A DNA stretch of 48,026 nt. It comes from Auxenochlorella pyrenoidosa (taxonomy: Eukaryota > Chlorophyta > Trebouxiophyceae > Chlorellales > Chlorellaceae). The position numbers and the translations under genes are program-made. Where the stretch lies: positions 577,235-625,260 of the forward strand of contig KQ482053.1 in assembly GCA_001430745.1 (NCBI GenBank). The letters are read 5' to 3'. This document shows, one piece after another, positions 12,378 through 23,500 of this stretch (positions are counted from its first letter, which is position 1; every line of letters starts with the position of its first letter). Below the pieces are notes generated by a model. That model was not told the origin of the DNA. It made no database searches and saw only the letters and a program-made list of their open reading frames with translations.

Positions 12378-12663
12378 GGCGCCCTGGAGGCCTGCCGTCC
12401 GCTGCTGATGAATACGCAGATCCTGCTTTATGCGTTGTGGTCCCTGACAAGCCGAACTTTGCTCGCAGTCCACTCCTGCTGCGCCTGCTTTGAGGCCACT
12501 GCTTGAACCAAAAGCAGTGCTCCCCAATCAGTTCGCCGACTCGGCACTGTTCCAGTAGGCGCTGATCTGCTGTCCGGACAATCAAACCTGCAATCAAACA
12601 GCCAGCGGCAGCCAGCAGCAGGTTTTCAACTCGCAGGCAGGCCCCACGCTGCCCAGCGGCACG
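12378..12663. promoter_or_regulatory. Shared divergent promoter region between the CHD remodeller and the CTF4-like gene
   Basis: The 286 bp between two opposing start codons (ATG at 12377 on minus, ATG at 12664 on plus) must hold both 5' leaders and both core promoters. It is less GC-rich than the flanking exons. No clear TATA box was seen. Shared regulation is an inference from spacing and from related nuclear functions. Confidence 0.55.
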
Positions 12664-15600
12664 ATGGCGGGCGGCAAGCCCCTGGCCTTCTGCGATGCGC
12701 ACAAGGCGGGGCCGTGCAGCGTGGCCTGGCTGCCTGCCGCAGGCGGGCGCGCCGCCGCCGCGCTGCTCACCGCCGGGCCCGACGGCCGCCTGTGCTATCG
12801 CAACCCTGAAGCGCCTGCCGAGGTGGTCAAGGACATCACCAACTCCTGCCAGGGCACGGTTGGACCTGTGCACGTGCTGGCGGCAGCAGAGGGCCGGCCG
12901 GTGGTCACAGGCGATGACCAAAACTTTGCCAAGGCGAGCAAGGCAGGGTGCCAGGGACTTCTCGGGGCGGCGAGGCACGGGGCCTGGCATGGCATGATTG
13001 AGGGCAGGCAGTACAAGCTGTCGACACATGCACTGGCTGGCGCCAGGCGCTGTGGCAGCCGGCGGCTGTGCAATGGGACACAACCATCCACGCCGCTGGC
13101 CTTCCCCACCCGGGTCTGCCCACCTCGCCTGCCCGGCAAGGCCCGTCCCACCCCGAGGCAGAGCACACCAGCCCGTGAAGCCTGCCTGCCTGCATGCGTG
13201 CATGTCGGCCTGCGCTGATGCTCTCTCCCTCCTTTTGCCCCCTTCCCCTCCCTCACCCACGCCCCTCCCCTCCCCTCACCCCACTCCAGGTCTACTCGCA
13301 CCCCAAGGGCGACCACATCGGCCTGGCCACCCGCTTCACGCTGCCCGTGCGCGCGCTGGCCTACTCGCCCAGCGGGCTCAATCTGGCGGTGGCGGGCGAC
13401 GACGAGGGGGTCAAGCTCGTGGACATGAGCGACGCCGAGCAGGGGGAGTGCCGCGTCTTCCGCCAGCTCCCCGCGCAGGCAAGGGGCCCGCCCTGCTCCC
13501 CTGTCCCTCGGTGCCGGCTTGAGAGCTGCTCGGGGGGCTTGGAGTTGTGTATTCGGTGCAGGGCTGGTAGTGGCATTGTGTGCCAGCGCGGCGCTTAGGC
13601 ACGGCCCGTGCCCGTTGGCAGTGTGCTGCCCGGCCTTGCAGACATGCGCTGTGGAGAAGGGCGAGTGTGCTTCCTCTGCCAGCCTGCTTTGCGTCTCAGA
13701 CCCCTGCCGCCAGGGTCAGCCCTGCCCCACAGGCCTGCACCCGCTGCCAGCGCCTCCTGTTACAACGCCCCGCCGCCATCCCTCCACGCCCTGCAGGCCT
13801 ACACTCGGTGCCTGGCATACGACCCAGAAGGCACCTACCTAGCCTCTGTCAACGCTGACGGCACCCTCAACGTGTGGGAGATCGACAGCAAGCGCCAGCT
13901 GCTCCGCAAGAAGGCCTGCCCCAAGGTGACGGACACCGCGCCCCGCCTGCTGATCACTTTGCCTGCAGGCACTTAATGCGCAGCGCCAAGCGGCCCGCCG
14001 CTTGCCCTGCGCGCACCTTGCGCCTGCCTCCTTGTGTGGCGCGTGAATGCTCAGCGCCGGCCGCTCTCTGCAATGGAACAACACTCGTGCCCAGGGCCCT
14101 CTGCGCATGTTGCTGGGCTGGCCGTACTGCTGCACCTCCCATGCGGCATGCTCCAGCCCGTCGTCAGATGCGCTTTTTGTCGGCGCTGGCACCTGCCGTT
14201 CTAGCCACATCTTCTGCGCCTCATTTCAACACCTGCTGCCCCTGCCTCCTGGCCTGCCTTTGATGCCTTCCACAAACACCTCCCTTGCTGCCCTGCCTTC
14301 TCGCCCCTTGTCAGGTCGACCTGAGCTCCACCGCCCGCAACCAGGCGGCCTGGCACCCCGATGGCGGTGCCCTGCTGGCCGCCCCGGGCACCGAGGGCGA
14401 TATTCTGCTGTACGAGCGCATGAGCTGGGAGGTTGCCTTCTCGCTGGGGGGGCAGCACACCGGCGCCGTAAGCCTGGTGGCCTTCAGCAAGAACGGTGGG
14501 TGCCGCACGGCTTGCCCCGCGTGCGTGCACGCCCAGCTGCATGCCCTGCTGCTGTTGCCATTGTGCAGCCCGCTGTCTTCCTGCCCTTTCATGCTGCTCC
14601 CCGATTTGGGCGCGCCGCCTTCGGAGGACGGATGGCGCTGGTTTGTGGGAGCTGTTGCAGGTTGCTGTGGTGGCGGCAAGCGCTCCCACAGGCTGTGGCG
14701 GGCGGCAGAGCGGCTACCTTCTCCAAACACTGGCCCTCAGCAGCAGACCCTTCCTAACTTCTGCCGCCCCCCTGCCCCCCTGCCCCCCCCCTGCCCCCCT
14801 GCCCCCCCCCCCTGCCCCCAACCCCACCACCCAACCCAACACACACGCACTGATAACCCCTCCCTGCAGGCCTGTACCTAGCGACGGCTGGCGCCAGCGA
14901 CCAGGCTGTCGTAATCTGGGACGTGAACGAGCGCAAGTGCCTGGAGAAGCGGCTGCTGCCCGGCAGCGCCACCGGCCTGGCCTGGCACCCCTCCAGCAAC
15001 GCCCTGGCCGTCATCACAGAGGACGGTGCGGACGCCGGGAAGGCTGCTGCTTGCTTGCTTGTTTGAACTTGGGCCGCCCGCTGCCTGCGCCATGCCACCC
15101 TCCCACCCGGCCCGACAGCCCAGCTTGTCGGAGGTCCTGCTGTGAGCGCACTCCACCCCTTCACCCTAATCGCCACGAGACGGCCGGTGTGCCTGGCCCA
15201 GCCCTCCTCGCCCCTTACACCCGCATTTTTGGGCCCCCCACCTGCAGGCCAGCTGGCGGTGTGGGAGGGCGTGGTGCCCTCCTCGCTGCCCGGCCCCACC
15301 GCCGACCTGGACGCTCTCAACGGCGTGAGGCACCGGGGGGCCGGCGAGGGCGCGGTGGGCGGCGCCGCCATGGCCGACGGCGTGTCGGTGCTGGAGGGCG
15401 CTGGCGGAGGCGCCACAGCTGGGGCCAGCGACGAGTACGACCGGGAAGACAGCTTCCTGGCAGACTCAGGTGAGGGGGGAAAATGGCGCAGGGGTGGGAA
15501 GGCGGCCCCGCAGGGCGGGACCAGAACCCCTGATTAACGACAGGACGATGGGGAGCTGTCGCCTGCAGCCATTCGACGCCAAATGCCAGGGCGCGCACCA

Positions 15601-18600
15601 ATGGCGGTGAGGAGTGAAGCCAGCGGCCTGCTTGTCATGCAGGCCTGAAGCGCCGCGGCGGCCGGCGCGGCCGGCTCGGCGGCGGCTACGGCGGCTATGG
15701 CCTGGAGCTGCCCCAGCCGCAGGAGCCCATCCAGCCGGGGGCAACAGAGATGGGTGGGCTGCCAGCTGGCTCCTGCATGACGCTGTGCCGTTTGTCGACA
15801 GCGTGCGCCTGCACTTGAGGCTCGACAATGGATCGTGGGCAGTGCCGTGCGGCCCGTGGCGACGCTGCGGCGGCACCCGGCCGAGCGTGTGCGAGGGCCA
15901 GGCCTCTCTGCCTGCCGCGCTTTTGCAGGCGACACCGGGCGGCGGTACCTCGCGTACAGCACCCTGGGCTGCATCGTGCTGAAGCAGGAGGAGGACCACA
16001 ACGTGGTGGAGGTGAGGCCTTTCCGGGCGGGTGCCGATGCCCGGCCAGGGCGCTGAAGCAGGGGGCACGCCCAGCTGCCCAGCTCATGCCCCTCCCAACC
16101 CCCCTAACCCCGGCCCTCCCCTTCGCTCCCTCGGCAGGTCACCTTTCACGACACCTCCCGCATGCGCAAGCGCATACCCCTGCTCAACGACTTTTTTGGC
16201 TTCACGCTGGGGTCGCTGGGCGAGAAGGCAAGGCCGGCCGGCTGCCCCGCGGGGCTGCCGCCACACTCCCCTTGCTGAACACCTGCATGCCGGCCTTGAT
16301 TGTGGTGCAACTTTGCTGCACACCTGCATGCCGGCCTCGGCGGGGGCATTGAGGTGCCGCTCGCCGCAGCAAGGGCGCGCACGAAGCGGCGTCCCAGGCG
16401 AACCGGTGTGCCCCTCCTGGCTTCCCTGCAGGGTGCGCTGTATGCCAGCCGGTCCAACCGCGACTCTGCCAGCACGGTCGTGTACCGCCCATACGAGTCG
16501 TGGGCGCCCAATAGCGACTGGACGCTCACGCTGCCCAGTGAGCGGCCTGGCCGGGGGTAGAGAGGAGGGAACCCGGAGCAGGGGGCTGGGGGTCTGCTGG
16601 GAGTCTGCGAAAGTCCAGGCTGCAGCCGCGAGCGTGAGGTGCAAGGCGGTGACGCAGCGTGCACGCGCCATGCCAGTCTGCCATCACATCAACGACCAAA
16701 TATAGTATGCTCCTGACCCACGCGCCGCCCGCCGTGTATGCAGAGGGTGAGGAGGCCGAGTGCTGTGCTGCCGGCGGGTCCTTCTGTGCGGTGGCCACCA
16801 GCCGCCGCCAGCTGCGGCTGCTCAGCCAGGCGGGGACGCAGGTGCGTGCCCTGCCTGCTGCACCTGGGCAATGGCGTGGCGGCCTTCCTATCCAAGACTT
16901 TGGCCTGCCAAACCCTTCTGCCTGTGCCGAGTCAAGTGATTTCTTCGGCCAGACGTTCTGCCGTGTCATTTGTCTTGTCCTCGACGTGCCTGCCCCACTG
17001 CCCCTTGCCCCCCACCCCACACACATACATACACACCCATGGTGCAGACCCATCTGCTGAGCCTAGCGGGCGCCCCGGTGGCCCTAGCCGCGAGAGGCCA
17101 CCACCTGGCGGCGGTGTGGCACGCCGCCGCGCCCACCGCCGGCGGCGACCAATGCCTCTACTATGCCCTGTATGACGTGGCAGGTGGGTGGGGATGCGGC
17201 CGGTACGCACTGGTCGCTGTGAACCTTGTTCCTGCTGCCCAGCCGGCATCCTGCCCGCCTGTTTGCACCGCTGGGCTGCAAAGGTGACTGCATGTAAACC
17301 TCTCTGCAAACAATGTGCAACACTCGCCCCCCCCCCCCCCCCCCCCGCCTGGCTGCAGAGCAGCGCCAGCTGCACGGCGGCCCGCTGCCGCTGTCCCCCA
17401 GCGCCACCCTGGCCTGGCTGGGCTTCAGCGAGGAGGGGCTGCTGGCTGCGTACGACTCTGAGGGGGAGCTGCGGCTGAGGTCTGCCGACTTTGGCGGTGC
17501 CTGGGTGACTGCCTTCAGCGCAGCAGCAGGTGCGCAGGGGTCTGGACCTGCATGTGACGCAGTGGTTTGGGCCTGCCTGGGGCCCCTGCTCTGGCTGCTC
17601 GCCGCATTGGCATGATGCTGCCCGGGTGACCGCGTTGTTTGGGTGGTCACGACGGTCGCAAGTTACTGAGGTGGGCAGCCTCGTAAGGTCAGGTGTTGGT
17701 CTGTCCTTAAGCCTCCGCCCTCCCCTGCCGTCTCACTCAATCACGTGCAGAGCGGAAGAGCACGGAGCAGTACTGGGTTGTGGGGCTGGGCGCAAAGGAG
17801 ATGCAGTGCATCGTGTGTGCCAACAGCCCGGAGCCGGCGGTGCCCTCGGGTGAGCGCAGCCTGCCAACTGGACCGCTGTGCCTGCACAGCTGCTGCAGCA
17901 GGACCGATGCCTGTGCGGTTGCCGCAGCAGGGCTGGCGGAAGCCATTCGCTTGCGCCACCCACCCGCAGCCAGCGCGCCTGAAAGCCCTCAGTTCCGGCC
18001 AAGGCAGCGCCACTGACAGGGGTAGAGCTGCCTGGTGTTGTCACTCGTGGATTTTGCTCTGGGCCCACCACGTTGCAGGCTCTGCCCGGCCGGTGGTGAC
18101 GGTCGTGGCGCTAAAGGCGCCGGTGGTGGCGCAGGACGCTGCGACTGCGCCTTTTGAGGCCGACCTGATCAGGTGAGATCTTGCCCTCCCCCTGGCAGCC
18201 ACTCCTGGCGGAGAGGGGCTGCGCCGCGCCTCTTGCCTGCGCGCACCTCGAGGTGCCCCCCTCCTGCGCACCTGTTTGTGGCCCCGTGCATCGCATCGGC
18301 GCTCTGCAGCGACCAGGCTGCCCTAGGCAGCAGCCCTCCCCTGCAGCGACTGCCTCACCTTGATCATTGCGATTCTTGTCTGCCTCACCTTGCCACCCCC
18401 CCCCCCCCCCCCCGCAGGCACGGCGCGCTGCTGAGCCACCTGGGTGCCTGGGCCGCCGACGCCAAGGACGGCGACGAGGCGGCAGAGCTGGAGGCAGCGC
18501 TACACTCGGCACAGGTGCGCTCCACTATTGGCACCCCTGCCTGCCTGCCTGCCTTTGTTTATGCGGCGCACAGTGGGTGCCCCTGGCCTGACTGCACCAT

Positions 18601-19776
18601 CAAGTGGCCCAGCTGGAGAGTTGTGTTGCGTATCGTGCGACACTCGGGGCGCGGGCCTGCAGGTGTGGGCGTTGCCCCTCATCCACGGCACAGCCTGCAA
18701 GCCATCGTTAGGCCGACGCCCGCCCTGCTTTATCCCCCGTGCGCAGCTGGAGGCGGACCGCATCAGCCTGCGGCTGGTGCAGAAGCTGCTGGCGGCGGAG
18801 CGGCACGCGCGCGTGCTCGAGGTCGCGTCCACCCTGCACAACATGCCGGCGCTGCAGGGGGCGCTCAAGCTGGCCAACCACCACAGGTCTGACCTGCCTC
18901 CTCTGTGGTGATCACCTGGGGCCCCCTGTGCCGATCACCTGGCCCCCAGCCGCATTGCTGCCAGGGGCAGCCAGACGGTTCGTTTGGGCCAGGCCGGCTG
19001 GCTGGCAGTAGCGGTAGCAACCCCTGCTGTCTTTTGGCTGAACTACGAGCCACCGGCCTTTTCTACCCGAATGCACCCTGACAGCAACAGCAAGTTCTGC
19101 GCCTGGGGAATGCCCCACTCTACAAACCCAACACCATTTTACGACACCTGGGCTGTGCGTGCAGGGCCACCGCCCTGGCGGAGCGCATTGCTGCCTTCAT
19201 TGAGCAGCGCCAGGAGATGGAGCGGGTTGCAGCCGAGGCGGCAGCTGCTGAGGAGGAGTACGAGGAAGAGATGCTGGGCGGGCAGCGGCAGGTAGGCAGG
19301 GCAGGGCTTTTGTGTGATTATTTATGGTTGATGATCCACGCTGGGAGGGCAACGTGTAGCGACCTGTGCGGCAGATGTGTCAGCCACATGGTCGCGCGCC
19401 TGGCCCCGCTGCCGCGCCGCCACGGGCGTCCTGCTCTCATCGACTAGCTGCCTGCCCGGTGCCATGCACCACGGCTTGCCTGCAGCATGGCGCCATCACC
19501 CCGGTCCCGGGCCCAACCTTCACCGACGCCCACCAGCCCAGCCCCGCGGCTGCAACAGCCGGCAACGCGAGCCGGGCGCCCTCCCCTCTGGCCCGGCCAG
19601 GCGCCGCAGCAGGCGGCGCCGGGGGCAACCCCTTTGCCCGGAAGCCTGCAGGGGAGCAGCCGGAGAACTCGCCGGGCAACGCAGCGTCGGTGGCGGCCGC
19701 GGCGGCCGCGGCCAAGCGCAAGGCGCCCGCCAGCGGCAACCCGTTTGCGCGCAAGGCCAAGGCTGCCAAGTCGTGA
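12664..19776 (+). CDS. WDHD1: CTF4/AND-1 (WDHD1) homologue, WD40-SepB replisome scaffold
   Basis: Replisome adaptor that in other eukaryotes links the CMG helicase to DNA polymerase alpha and cohesion factors. Start ATG 12664 (MAGGKPLAFCDAHKAG), stop 19774-19776. Early exons 12664-12933, 13290-13478, 13797-13925, 14315-14495 and 14870-15025 join in phase. The N-terminal half carries WD40 blades (CLAYDPEGTYLASVNADGTL, AAWHPDGGALL, AVVIWDVNERKC, GLAWHPSSNALAVI). A linker with DEYDREDSF follows, then the conserved middle domain (GRRYLAYSTLGCIVL, VTFHDTSRMRKRIPLLNDFF, GALYASRSN, TVVYRPYESW, EQYWVVGLGAKEMQCI) and a helical part (RISLRLVQKLLAAERHARVL, ALAERIAAFIEQR). The C-terminus has two NPFARK repeats and no HMG box, unlike animal AND-1. 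At least three introns use GC donors (12934, 13479, 16228). Confident family assignment. Confidence 0.88.
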
Positions 19777-20537
19777 GCCTGGCGGCAGGCTGGCTCAAAG
19801 TGGCCGCAGGACCGCCCATCAACTGACCTCCCTTGCCGCGGCTGCATGCGCACCTATCAACTGACCTCCTCACCCAGTACCCCTTCCAGTTTTCCCCTTT
19901 GCTACCTCCCCTGCACCATCTTGACTGTTCCTCTGCGCTCTCGAGCTCATGCACCCTCCTGCGCTGCCCTTTGCACTCTTGTGTCCGCTGCTTGCATGGG
20001 CGCTATCAATGTGACAGGACAACCAGCAGGCGGTATCAACGGGTTGGGGGAGGCATGTGTGTATGGCGTCCAACGGGGGGGTGCTCACTACGGTCATCAT
20101 CAGATTGCAGGGCTCGCCCAGTTGTGGGTGCGGCGCAGGTGGTTCATTGCGTGTGCTCGGCAGGGGGAGCAGAAGGCGACAAGGGGGGGGGGTTAAGAAG
20201 ACAGTTTTGGCCGGCATAACGTCACGAGGAAGCACTAAAACGAGCGTGAGTCAGTCGTCAGCAGTGGTCTCTAATACTCGAGGTGGGATACTCCTGGGGC
20301 TCATAAGCTCAAGGACGAGGCGACGTCTGTGTCGCTGGGGCAGGGGAAGAAACGGGAAAGCCCAGCGGGGAAAAAGGCTGGCAAAAAAGTTTGTTGAGAG
20401 TGTGCGGCTGCTCATGCCGGGTCGGCCGAGTGGCCACTGCAGCGCTGGATTTAACCAGGCTAGAGCCGAGGCCCATGGCTTGGGCTGGTCAGAGCAGATG
20501 TCATTGCGCAGGTGGGCATTGCCAGGTGGGCGCCACG
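19777..20537. other. Convergent intergenic region (two 3' UTRs)
   Basis: About 760 bp between the stop of the CTF4-like gene and the stop of the transporter-starch synthase gene on the other strand. No coding signal was seen. It holds a short direct repeat (atcaactgacctcc near 19819 and 19856) and a G run near 20186. Both 3' untranslated regions must lie here. Confidence 0.5.
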
Positions 20538-23500
20538 TCACCACTGGTACTTTGCACCCAGCAGCACCGCTTCGTACTGCGCCGCGGCATTGTCCCAGGA
20601 AAGGTCCTGCTCCATGCCGCGCAGCTGCACGCCCCTGCGGCAGTAACAATGGCAGGGCGTGCGGGGGTGGGGGGGCAATGCTGAGCCTTTTGCCACACCC
20701 TGACGGCGCCGAGCCTGATGGCGTGTATGAGCGCAGGGCCTCCCATCTTGACCAGCCGCACAGCTGGGCAGCTCCCGATCTGCGGCAGCACGCAGCATGC
20801 GGCATCCCCAGCGGCGCATGACCCCTGCCCCACGGCATGCGCTTCGACCGACCCTTTCTCTCTCGCCTGAAGGAGTCGGGGTGCTCGCGCCAGGTGTACA
20901 TGGCGTCGCCCATGGCCCGCCGGAAGCCTGCTGGGTCTGCGTCATAGAATGCCCAGCCTGCGGTGCAGCAAGAGGCCAGCAGCAGCGGGTTGTGGAGGTC
21001 CAAGGCCGCCCGGCACGCCGCGGCGGGGTGGAGGACTTGGGGTTGTATCAAAAAGGCGTGCTTGAGCCGCGGGCTGCTGCAGCGGCGGCTGTATGCACAG
21101 CGGCTGGCGTCGCCACGAAGGAGGGATGAGGGTTCAGGGTCGGGTCGGGCAGGTAGGGCTCACCCCGGCCGGTGCCCTGGAAGGGGTCGAACGGCTCCAC
21201 CGTGTCGTGCAGGCCGCCCACAGCGTGCACGACGGGGGGCGTGCCGTAGGCCATCGCATATAGCTGGTTGAGCCCGCAGGGCTCAAAGCGCGACGGCATG
21301 AGCAGCAGGTCCGCGCCTGGGGTGGAGGTTGGGGGGGTTGGGGGGGTTGGGGGGTTGGGGGGGGGGCGAGGAGGCGGGCAGTGTGTTGGAAGCACGCCAG
21401 CAAGGGCGAGCAGCGCCCAGCCCTGGCAGCCGACGCGGCACCATGCTTGCATCCCACCACATGCGCAGTGCTGCCTGCTGGCGGACGGCCCCACCGGCGG
21501 TGATGCGGTGCGCCATCTTGACGCTGAAGCCCACCCACGCCTTGCACTGCCGCGGGTTGCGGGCCTCCATCTCCCTGCACAAGAGCGCCCGCGCAGGCAG
21601 CGTGGCCAGCGATAACTGGCCGAGCAGGCATGGGCCCCAGCACTGCCTGGCACGCCACACCCCCAAGGCGCAGCATTGGCCAACCAGGCGTGAGCTGTTC
21701 CCCGCCAGACAGCCCTCAATCTATCACCTGAGGGCTGCCTCCAGGTCTTCCCGGCCGCTGCCCAGCAGCACAAGCTGCGCCCTCTCCTGCAGCGACGGCC
21801 AGCCCAGAGCAAAGGCAGTCGGCGCTGCGAGCTGCTGGCGCAGAGCTATTGATATCACTCTGTGAGCAGCCATTTCTCTGGTACTCTGCCCCCCATACCC
21901 GCGCACCTAGCCACAACCTGTAGGGGCAGCCCCCTGCCCCCTTGGCCCCCTCCCCGCACCTCCATGAGCCACTCGTAGTTGTCGGCAATCAGGTCCACCC
22001 CCTTCTGGAAGTCCAGCCGGCCGATGAAGCCCAGCAGCGGGGCCTTGGGGTCCACCGGCAGGCCCAGCTCCTGCGGCGGTGAGCACAGGGAGACAGTGAG
22101 CACAGCGTCAGAGACAGCAGGAAGGTAGAGCTCAGGGCAGGAGCATTATGTTGCTGGGAGTCCTGGCACCTTGCAGACGAGCGCAAGGACTAGCAGGGAC
22201 AGGCGGCGAGCAGGGTTAGGGGTGGGAAGGTGCAGCCCCATGCTTTCAGCAGCGCCCAGCACTGCACATGCATGCAGAGTGACAGGCAATGTGCGGGTGC
22301 ACCAGCATGCGCACGCGGCCTCACCCTCTGCAGCGCCGCCTTGCAGCGCGCCTTGCCCTGCTTCAGCGTCTGCGCAGCGCAGCGGGATTGGGCGCACGCA
22401 GCGCTCGTCGCCTGTTGGACCCTTCCACCAGACAGCCCTTGCATGCCCGTAAGTGGGGCATACCTTAAAATGCCACGGTGGCTGCGCAAAGCCAGAGCAA
22501 AGCCAGGCCTACAACTGCAGCTGCACCTGCATGCACAGTTGGCAGCATGTGCCCCTGCCAGCAGGCGCACACCATGTGAGGCACAGACTGGTGCGTGTGC
22601 CAGCCAGCGCGCACCAGCCATGGGCAGGGGCCCACCTGCATGCTGTAGTTGGCGTACCCATCGCCCTTCAGGAAAGCATCTGTCTCCGGGCTCCACTCGG
22701 CGCAGTCAATGCCGTTGACCACGCCTGCAGGGGTGGGGCGACCACAGAAGATGCCCGCCATGCACGCTGTGCGCATACGTACAACATGACATAAGAAGAG
22801 CTTAGGGGCCAGCCATGGGCGGGCCCGACATGATGTGCAGCGTTTGCCACACGAACAAGAGCTGCTGCCCAAAAGGCGAATCAGCATGAGCCAGGCCTAA
22901 GCAGCAGCGGGAGCTCACCTCGCAGCTTCCATGCCTGGCTGCGCAGCACGGCATCCAGCCCCCAACCCCCAAGCGGGGTCTGGCACTCCTCTGCATACCT
23001 GCGAGCCCAGGCGGCAGAGCAGGAGAGGGCGCCGCCGGGGCATATCAGAAGCCGCACAAGCATGGAAGCTGGCTCTGCCCTGCCGACCCGTCTGCCCTGC
23101 TTGCCCGCCTGCCCCCCCTCCAGGCCCACTTGTTGGACACAGCCACGATGCGGTGGCTGGTGATGGCGCCCGCCTTCATCACGTTCATGTGCTGCTGCTG
23201 CCGCTCGTCCTTGTTCCTGCAGGCCGGGACACCGCAGCGCGGGGTTGTGCGCACAGAAACAGCGGCACGCCGGGGGCGTTGCTGTCGCCCAGGCCGCGTC
23301 GCCCTTGCGCAACCGCATGCGGGCTCCTGCCGCTGATGCCGGCCCTGCCGGCCCGGCCTGAGCGCAAGCTCACTGGCCTGGCTCAGAAGAGCAGCGCTCG
23401 GCACAGGCACTGCATGCACGCATGCAGAGGGATGCGCAGTCGAGGCCTGTGCGTGGTCCCGGCCCAGATGTTTTTGTAATCATCACTCTTGTTTAAACTA

